Below are positions 1-4,848 of a stretch of DNA of 7,369 bases, piece after piece. The translations under genes were made by a program, and so were the position numbers. Below the pieces are notes generated by a model. The model ran no database searches and was not told the origin of the DNA. It worked only from the letters and a program-made list of their open reading frames with translations. This DNA comes from CAZBDV01 sp964490765 (GTDB lineage: Bacteria > Cloacimonadota > Cloacimonadia > Cloacimonadales > JAJBBL01). Location of the stretch: assembly GCA_964490765.1 (NCBI GenBank), contig CAZBDV010000058.1:1-7369 (forward strand), given 5' to 3'. How positions within the stretch are numbered: the first letter of the stretch is position 1; each line of letters opens with the position of its first letter.

Positions 1-46
1 AATCTTTTTTTGCATCAAGATCCCACTAATTTACACCAACCTATGA

Positions 47-751
47 GACACTACCGAAGAAATAGATTTTGATCCAGGCTTTGGACTCATTGCATATTAT
101 CCGTTTAATGGAAATGCTAATGACGAAAGCGGTAACGACAATCATGGTATTGTTCATGAAGCAGAGCTTACAGGGGATAGATTTTCTAACCATAATAGCG
201 CTTATTATTTTGACGGAGAGGCTTACATCGATATAGGTGATCTTCCGCAGCTTGAAAATGCTGATGGTATTACAATTTCTTGCTGGATCAAGAAAATGTC
301 CGATAATCGAGTCGAAGGATTTGTTGGGAAATGGAGATCTCGCACCAGGGAAGACAATGTTTTCCTGTTGTACAATGGAGAGGAGACCCATGGAGATAAC
401 AACCTGGGAGGTTTCTGGTTCAAGGATGCCAGCCAGTCTTACAGTAATTACAACGTTTCTGGTGTATCACGAATCCCAAAGAACAAGTGGATACATATAG
501 TTGGGGTCTGGAGAAATACGGATGGTTACACCGCTATTTACAAAAATGGAATAGTTGACAATTTTACTTACAATACGGACTCTATAGCTAATGTACTTCA
601 TTATCATACTTCTTATAACGCTGCTATAGGGAACTGGGGCTATAATCACGGCAGTAATTATAATATGATAGGCTCTATAGACGAAGTGAGAATTTATAAT
701 AGAGCCTTAAATGATAACGAGATAAGAGCACTTTATTTATTGCAGGAATAA
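47..751 (+). CDS. LamG (concanavalin A-like jelly-roll) domain protein, 5'-broken, probably a gene remnant
   Basis: The open frame encodes about 234 residues and is one LamG-type jelly-roll domain, the fold used by secreted or surface proteins to bind glycans or proteins. The hallmarks occur in family order: GLIAYYPFNGNANDESGN near the start, YYFDGEAYIDIG, ITISCWIKK, KWIHIVGVW, and near the end SIDEVRIYNRAL. The domain looks complete, but the gene does not. The frame is closed upstream by TGA at 44-46, and there is no ATG, GTG or TTG between 47 and 295. The first ATG (296) has no clear Shine-Dalgarno sequence and would remove the first third of the domain. No signal peptide is visible in any frame of the 43 upstream bases. 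I infer a fragment of a longer exported protein, or a gene broken by a stop or frameshift. An automatic caller would probably give 296-751. It converges on the VWA gene with a 10-base gap and no clear terminator. Confidence 0.7.
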   Translation, partial: DTTEEIDFDPGFGLIAYYPFNGNANDESGNDNHGIVHEAELTGDRFSNHNSAYYFDGEAYIDIGDLPQLENADGITISCWIKKMSDNRVEGFVGKWRSRTREDNVFLLYNGEETHGDNNLGGFWFKDASQSYSNYNVSGVSRIPKNKWIHIVGVWRNTDGYTAIYKNGIVDNFTYNTDSIANVLHYHTSYNAAIGNWGYNHGSNYNMIGSIDEVRIYNRALNDNEIRALYLLQE

Positions 752-761
752 TCCTCAGAAA

Positions 762-2090
762 TCATTCGAGGCCAGTTTTGACTTGCCAGATAGTTTCCGT
801 CAGGTAAAGAGAATCTTCCATGCTGATACATGTTTCAGGCTCTCTGACGGCGTTGAATTGAATTTTGGGATGGATCCTGATATATTTTGCATCCGTGACA
901 TTTCTAATCTTATCGATCAATCTCTGGTTCCAGCTTTTTGGGGATTCCTGGGCACTGGGATTAATGATCACTAAATCTATCTTTGCTTTCCTGATCTTTT
1001 CTGAAGCAGAGATAACCGCTTTATAGCAGGGTTCATCTAACAAGTTCTTATGAAACCCTTCCAGGGGTTCAGGGAAACAATCAGAGATCATGATAATGAT
1101 GTTTTTCATCCCCGGCAATTTGTACTGTTCTTTGGAGAAAACCTGTAAGGCTAGATTCAATCCCTCTCCTAATGGTGTTTCTCCTTTTGCTTCGATTTTG
1201 TTGATTGTACCTATGACCTGTTTCACATTCAATGTGGGATAGTGATGTATAAGAGCCCGGTTATCTTGAAATGTAATCAGGCCAAGTTTATCACGGGAAT
1301 GGAAAGCATTGGTCGTTATGCGGGAGATTATCAGTTCTATGTGGTCAATCATCCAGGTAATTGATTTGCTGGTATCGAGAACAAGTATCATATTGTAGAT
1401 TACATTTCGTTCGTGTAGTGGATAGAGAAAGTCACTCGTTTTTATAGCGAATTCTCTTTTCTCTAAAGAATAATTACCCTGCTTTATTGCCTGGAATATG
1501 GTTGGTGAAAGGGCAATATTACCGGTCTTTTCTTCAGAATACCTTATTACTCTGCCCCTGTCGGATGAAAGCTTGTTCTTATCACCAGGCTTATTTTTTG
1601 TCTTAGCTCTTTTGATAAACCGTTTCTGCATTCTCTGCAGATCCTTTGGTTCGATAGAAAAGCTTTGCTTCTCTTCTCCCTCTTTGTGTAAAATATCCTG
1701 GAAGACAGTTCTGTATTTAGGTTGATACTGGGGCATCCCCCTGTCTTTCTGGCGATTTTTTACCAGCTTCAGCAACATATTGGTAATTTTTCTGACAGAA
1801 GGAAACTCATCGAACATCGTTAACGAATTTTTGCTCAACTCCTTGATATCAAAAATTTCTGTATCAGGATTCGACATCAGATGAGTGGCAGTCTTTAACT
1901 CGAGCATAAACATTTTGAAGTACTTTTTCTCATTAAACAGCCTGAGCATCTCTTCCAACAGAAGAATCTCTTTTTCCGATAATCCCGTTTCTTCAGCAAA
2001 TCTGACTGGAAGAGTAAGGGTATCCGACTCTAGTTGTTCCGGGCTTTGGGATTCGAGCCAATTAAACACATGACCCAAAGCCCTCTTCAT
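762..2090 (-). CDS. ChlD/BchD-like VWA-domain protein (chelatase medium-subunit C-terminal half)
   Basis: This 442-residue protein corresponds to the C-terminal half of a ChlD/BchD-type chelatase subunit and has no AAA+ domain of its own. Residues 1-45 match the junction region of the fused paralogue (WLESQ, LPVRFAEETG). Residues 46-120 are a poorly conserved helical linker, 120-230 a basic linker, and 232-442 a VWA (integrin-I-like) domain. The metal-ion-dependent adhesion site is complete: Asp239-Thr-Ser241-Lys-Ser243, Thr305 in GETPLGEG, and Asp337 in ISDC. In the family this domain couples the AAA+ ring to the large chelatase subunit. The ATG at 2088-2090 overlaps the TGA of the upstream AAA+ gene as ATGA. 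The bases before it are only the A8 run, and the nearest SD-like AAGG ends 22 bases upstream of the ATG, so independent initiation should be weak. It may be made by translational coupling, or mainly as the second half of a -1 frameshift fusion. The protein ends KTGLE like its paralogue, so the 3' end is intact. Confidence 0.88.
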   Translation of the reverse strand: MKRALGHVFNWLESQSPEQLESDTLTLPVRFAEETGLSEKEILLLEEMLRLFNEKKYFKMFMLELKTATHLMSNPDTEIFDIKELSKNSLTMFDEFPSVRKITNMLLKLVKNRQKDRGMPQYQPKYRTVFQDILHKEGEEKQSFSIEPKDLQRMQKRFIKRAKTKNKPGDKNKLSSDRGRVIRYSEEKTGNIALSPTIFQAIKQGNYSLEKREFAIKTSDFLYPLHERNVIYNMILVLDTSKSITWMIDHIELIISRITTNAFHSRDKLGLITFQDNRALIHHYPTLNVKQVIGTINKIEAKGETPLGEGLNLALQVFSKEQYKLPGMKNIIIMISDCFPEPLEGFHKNLLDEPCYKAVISASEKIRKAKIDLVIINPSAQESPKSWNQRLIDKIRNVTDAKYIRIHPKIQFNAVREPETCISMEDSLYLTETIWQVKTGLE

Positions 2091-2116
2091 TTTTTTTCTT
2101 GCTGGATCAAAGCCTT
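2041..2116 (-). promoter_or_regulatory. Predicted -1 programmed ribosomal frameshift site: A8 slippery run, stop, spacer, 10-bp hairpin
   Basis: Read on the - strand, an SD-like AAGG (2116-2113) lies 15 bases before eight As (2097-2090). In frame these read GAA AAA AAA, so the slippery heptamer is A AAA AAA, followed at once by TGA. Six bases later comes a perfect 10-bp stem: GGGCTTTGGG (2083-2074) pairs with CCCAAAGCCC (2050-2041) across a 23-base loop. After a -1 slip the next codon is ATG (2090-2088) and the VWA frame is read, giving an 813-residue AAA+-VWA protein. Its junction, EKK-MKRAL, aligns without a gap to EKK-VVKAF of the fused paralogue. The slippery sequence, stop, spacer and stem match known -1 frameshift signals. 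The AAGG is a little farther upstream than the usual stimulatory distance, so I count it as weak support. RNA polymerase slippage on A8 (one added A) would give the same fusion. Simple stop-start coupling is the alternative. Confidence 0.75.
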
Positions 2117-3202
2117 ATCTGAGAATATACTGATATCTTTGTTTATAACGGTAGAGTCAGCAGCTTTCTCTTTCTGGAAATCATTTTTGCTGATCTTATC
2201 AAAAAAATCATCGATCTCTTTTTTGGTTAGCGGTTTGGTTAGCCCCCCCTCCCGGGTTCGATGGCACAGGAAAAATTTTGCTGCCTGTCTTATATGGCGA
2301 AGCTCAACTTCTGTTTTCATTTCAAAAGCTGCGTGTGTTCTGGCTGTTTTGATAATTCCAATATCTGCACGGTGACCATCGATGTTGTTAGCAGAACAAA
2401 ACTCTGCTATAAGGTCATAAAAGGCAGGATTCACTTCGACTTTATCGAGAAATGTCCTGCTGATCGTAATCAGGTTTTTCAGATTATCTGTCTCATCCTG
2501 GAATTGATTGATAAAACCGAGCGGATCCTGTTCATAAGCGAGATTACGCTTGATGATCTCCTTTCTTAAAGTCGAATCGGTGACTGAAGATAGAGAAACA
2601 GCAAGGGGAAATCTATCCAGGATCTGAGGCCGCAGCTCTCCTTCCTCCGGATTCATTGTTCCGATCAAAAGGAATTTTGCAGGATGAGAGACAGAAAAAC
2701 CTTCCCGCTCGATGTAATTCCATCCGGTAGCAGAGACATCGAGTATGTCATCAACTATATGATCTGGGAGTAGATTGACCTCATCTATATAAAGGATCTG
2801 ACGATTCGCCTGAGCCAGGATTCCGGGTATAAATCGATGTTTGCCTTCTTTAAGCAGCAATTCTACGTCCAGATTACCCAATAGCCTGTCTTCGGTGACA
2901 CTCAGGGGAACCGGTACGAGTTTAACCTGTTTTGAGATAGCTTTTTCTTTTTCGGAATACTTTTTACGGCATTCATCGCATAATAACTCCGGTTTCTCAG
3001 GATCACAGTTGAAATTACAGCTCTGGAAGGTTTTGATTTCTGGGATGATTTCGTTCATTGCATAAACTGCCGTACTCTTGCCCGAACCTTTAACTCCCTG
3101 TATCAGTAACCCCCCAAGCCCGGGATTGATTATATTCAGGATAATTCCCAGCAATAACTCTTCCTGCCCGACAATAGCAGTAAAGGGATAATTTATTCTC
3201 AT
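2087..3202 (-). CDS. ChlI/BchI-like AAA+ ATPase (chelatase small subunit); 5' part of a predicted frameshift gene
   Basis: This 371-residue AAA+ ATPase is of the magnesium/cobalt chelatase I-subunit type, the ATP-hydrolysing ring that drives metal insertion into a tetrapyrrole. Walker A is GVKGSGKST (residues 36-44, Lys42). Walker B is ILYIDE (136-141). Sensor 1 is Asn184 in GTMNPEEGELRP, the arginine-finger segment is LDRF (Arg197), and a sensor-2-like Arg278 lies in GHRAD. Between the Walker motifs sit Cys62, Cys66, Cys75 and Cys78 (CxxxC, CxxC), in the cysteine-bearing insertion seen in ChlI/BchI proteins. The start is well supported: GGAGG lies four bases before the ATG. Length and gene end match residues 1-371 of the fused paralogue without a gap. 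The last codons are GAA AAA AAA TGA, a slippery run directly before the stop. No large subunit is nearby, so the metal and substrate cannot be named; a general cobalt- or magnesium-chelatase label is as far as the sequence goes. I see no convincing -35/-10 pair upstream. Confidence 0.92.
   Translation of the reverse strand: MRINYPFTAIVGQEELLLGIILNIINPGLGGLLIQGVKGSGKSTAVYAMNEIIPEIKTFQSCNFNCDPEKPELLCDECRKKYSEKEKAISKQVKLVPVPLSVTEDRLLGNLDVELLLKEGKHRFIPGILAQANRQILYIDEVNLLPDHIVDDILDVSATGWNYIEREGFSVSHPAKFLLIGTMNPEEGELRPQILDRFPLAVSLSSVTDSTLRKEIIKRNLAYEQDPLGFINQFQDETDNLKNLITISRTFLDKVEVNPAFYDLIAEFCSANNIDGHRADIGIIKTARTHAAFEMKTEVELRHIRQAAKFFLCHRTREGGLTKPLTKKEIDDFFDKISKNDFQKEKAADSTVINKDISIFSDKALIQQEKK
2225..2389 (-). 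repeat. Near-identical tract shared with the fused paralogue (inverted copy at 5662-5826)
   Basis: Over 165 bases encoding residues about 272-326 of the AAA+ C-terminal helical region, this copy differs from the inverted one at only three positions. They correspond to 5712, 5805 and 5811 in the other copy, and two of them are silent. One run of 92 bases (5713-5804) is exactly identical. Elsewhere the paralogues carry many silent changes even where the protein is identical. The tract fits recent gene conversion; strong nucleotide-level constraint is the alternative. Confidence 0.8.
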
Positions 3203-3482
3203 TTTTCCTCCAGATGACTTGTGAATATTTTCATATCTATACAGGCAAACAGGTTAAAATGTTTCATACCCGTAACTGTACCAGTTTTTTCCTGACAGGC
3301 AGATCTGTCAAGTCGTTAGGTATCAGAACATTATCATTTTGTTTGTTAGTTATCTGCCCTATAACCTGCCTGGATACAAGGTATTTCGCTATAAGAGTGG
3401 TTTTCACGATAAATATAATAGTTTACTAAGTTCTTTCTCTTGAATAGGGACGATAAGTTTTCTCTCAGAGCTAGCCCTTGAG

Positions 3483-3505
3483 AATCCCTGTCGTTATCAG
3501 GGATT
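3483..3505. repeat. Perfect 8-bp inverted repeat (possible RNA hairpin or protein site)
   Basis: AATCCCTG (3483-3490) and CAGGGATT (3498-3505) are perfect complements around a 7-base loop. Neither strand has a T tract after the stem, so it is not a standard intrinsic terminator. It lies about 280 bases upstream of the chlI-like start and downstream of the GNAT terminator, where an operator or a leader-RNA structure would be plausible. The function is unknown. Confidence 0.5.
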
Positions 3506-3608
3506 AAAATCCTTAACTGACCTCCAGTCGCTAAATTCTACTCTATATAAGATAGGATTAAGGTTGCATAGAAAGACAATTCTGAACGATTACGATATAG
3601 ATATATCT

Positions 3609-3650
3609 AAAACGGAGTTCGAAAATTGCTAAAGCAACAATTTTCCCCGT
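3609..3650 (-). terminator. Probable Rho-independent terminator of the GNAT gene
   Basis: On the - strand, 17 bases after the GNAT stop, an outer stem ACGGGG/CTCCGT (one G-U pair) encloses an inner stem AAAATTG/CAATTTT with a 9-base loop. A CGAA bulge lies on the 3' side, and four Ts follow directly (3612-3609, the first of them also pairing). Position after the gene and the T run support termination, which would make the chlI-like gene a separate transcription unit. The bulge and the short T run make it imperfect. Confidence 0.45.
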
Positions 3651-3667
3651 ATCTTCGCAGGCACCTA

Positions 3668-4426
3668 TCAGATTTCGCTGCATTCTGCTTCCACCCAGAT
3701 ATTAACAGAGACTTCTTTTTCCAGTTGGAAGCCTAAGGAGAGTGCAAGATTTTGGGATCCGGTTCGATAAGGCCATGCAGCCCAATCCGGTTCAATTCCG
3801 GATTCCAGCAGGTAACTTATCAAACCAATTGAGGCTTCCATTGCATATCCTTGACCATGATACCCTTCCTCTGTAGCGACATCTATCTCGGCATGATCCT
3901 TTCCCAGCATAAATCCCGCACAATAGCTAACGCATCTGTTACCTTTATAGACTCGACACACAGGATATTTCTTCCGGGCTCCATAGGATTGCTCATATGC
4001 TAAACGCCGTTCTACACCTTCAATTGGAGCTTTTTCTTTCTGTATCTCTTTAAACCTTTCTATATTTAAACGATATATCTTACGTAGATCCTTTATCCCG
4101 TTATGCCGGGCAAAGACATTATCAAGTACATCATTCCATCCTGTTTCCGGACTGAAGATAACCGCCTCTTTTCCATTAGTATCTTTAAGATATCTTGTAA
4201 ATATCATCTCGTCCACTAAATCAGCTACACCCACAACTTCCGGATCTCCTACAATAAAGTGAAAATTGAAAGGGGTAAACAGGATGGCGAAAAGTGGATT
4301 ATTCTCCTCGTTAACATACAACTCTCCATCATACTGGCCCTCTAATGATGAATAGATAACCGCTATACTATGTGAATAGCACTCGAACAATGAGAGATAC
4401 TTTTCGTGATTCTGAACTCTTTTCAT
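3668..4426 (-). CDS. GNAT-family N-acetyltransferase
   Basis: This 252-residue protein has a poorly conserved N-terminal half and a C-terminal GNAT fold, which transfers an acetyl group from acetyl-CoA to an amine. The acetyl-CoA-binding motif A is EEGYHGQGYA (about residues 186-195), preceded by the strand CAGFMLGKDHAEID. Motif B is SQNLALSLGF near residues 224-233. The size and the long N-terminal extension resemble the Pfam GNAT_acetyltran family (PF12746), recalled rather than searched; the acceptor substrate cannot be told. I place the start at ATG 4424-4426 because AGG in CAGGAAAA lies ten bases upstream of it. The in-frame TTG at 4430-4432 would leave only four bases. A possible -10 (CATAAT, 4456-4451) lies about 25 bases upstream with no good -35. 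The gene sits between the two inverted chelatase paralogues, divergent from the fused copy. I see no functional link, and its terminator separates it from the chlI-like gene. Confidence 0.85.
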   Translation of the reverse strand: MKRVQNHEKYLSLFECYSHSIAVIYSSLEGQYDGELYVNEENNPLFAILFTPFNFHFIVGDPEVVGVADLVDEMIFTRYLKDTNGKEAVIFSPETGWNDVLDNVFARHNGIKDLRKIYRLNIERFKEIQKEKAPIEGVERRLAYEQSYGARKKYPVCRVYKGNRCVSYCAGFMLGKDHAEIDVATEEGYHGQGYAMEASIGLISYLLESGIEPDWAAWPYRTGSQNLALSLGFQLEKEVSVNIWVEAECSEI

Positions 4427-4848
4427 AACCAATTTTCCTGAGGTAGGGGTATTATGTAGTCAAGTATTTCTTGATTTTCCCCAGGCCGCTTAGCCTGGTA
4501 AAATTATTGAAACCCTGCATTACAAAGGTCTGGCATTATCGGTGATTGATAATCAAAGCGATATTAAAACAGCAACTCTTGACAAAACCATCTTAAAAAT
4601 AAAAAAAGCAATCAATACAGTTATTGACGGGAAGAAATTGGCTTGACACGCCTTAGATAAAGGGTTCTAATAAGAAAGAAAATCTTATAATAGAGCATTC
4701 AGAGATTTGGCATAATCTCAGTTTGTTTTCAGTGAAGCCTTTATCGATAACTTCGAAGAGTTAATGATAAACAAAAATCGGTAAGTACGGCCCTATGGCA
4801 TATCCAACCGATATAGGAATGTGTAATTAAAGGATATCTGGCAAAAGA
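4427..4848. other. Gene-free divergent intergenic region, possibly containing a decayed coding remnant
   Basis: No intact gene is visible. It holds a 6-bp inverted repeat CCAGGC/GCCTGG (4481-4498), a second, GAGATT/AATCTC (4702-4719), and adjacent palindromes TTATCGATAA and CTTCGAAG (4741-4758). One frame from 4494 to 4784 looks protein-like: short runs such as DKTILKIKKAINTVIDGKKL, SYNRAFRDLA and SEAFIDNFEELMINKN are broken by stops at 4644, 4668, 4671 and 4713. This may be a decayed gene or chance in AT-rich DNA. I recognise no family. No cobalamin-riboswitch-like box is evident in the leader of the fused gene. Confidence 0.4.
4643..4671 (+). promoter_or_regulatory. Candidate sigma-70 promoter for the fused chelatase gene
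   Basis: A consensus -35 TTGACA (4643-4648) is followed after 17 bases by TCTAAT (4666-4671), five of six bases of the -10 consensus. Transcription would start near 4678, leaving a leader of about 170 bases before the ATG at 4849. This is the best -35/-10 pair in the interval, but it overlaps a possible coding remnant and nothing else confirms it. Confidence 0.45.

Larger units (their letters stand above)
3203..3667. other. Gene-free interval between the GNAT gene and the chlI-like gene
   Basis: No credible gene lies on either strand here; the one open stretch on + (3214-3429) has a low-complexity, cysteine-rich translation with no family features. The interval holds the 5' leader of the AAA+ gene, with GGAGG at 3207-3211 on the - strand. 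It also holds a perfect 8-bp hairpin at 3483-3505 and a probable terminator for the GNAT gene at 3609-3650. A 12-base palindrome, TAGATATATCTA, lies at 3598-3609, and a short inverted repeat TGACAG/CTGTCA at 3293-3310. A perfect TTGACA occurs on the - strand at 3311-3306, but no acceptable -10 follows at 16-18 bases. The promoter of the left operon is therefore not identified. Confidence 0.6.

Noticed and set aside
44..46. TGA recoding as an amino acid, which would extend the LamG frame upstream
   Set aside because: The VWA gene ends with TGA at the same C-terminus (KTGLE) where its paralogue ends with TAA, so TGA acts as a stop in this genome.
752..775. Bidirectional terminator between the convergent LamG and VWA genes
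   Set aside because: Only a 4-bp stem (CCTC/GAGG) with an 11-base loop and no T tract is present.
2087..2090. The split as a plain assembly or sequencing error in a single fused gene
   Set aside because: It cannot be excluded without reads, since A8 is error-prone. However, the run has exactly eight As in both copies, and a perfect 10-bp stem sits six bases downstream. The difference from the fused copy lies in the bases after the run, not in its length.
2034..2375. Open frame on + opposite the VWA/AAA+ junction
   Set aside because: It is antisense to two well-supported genes and its translation has no family features. The same holds for the other frames opposite or overlapping the main genes.
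3306..3311. Perfect TTGACA on the - strand as a -35 for the chlI-like gene
   Set aside because: At 16-18 bases downstream only A-rich, non-consensus hexamers such as AAAACT are found.
4678..4848. Cobalamin or other riboswitch in the leader of the fused gene
   Set aside because: I found no recognisable conserved box, and the short inverted repeats do not build a known aptamer.
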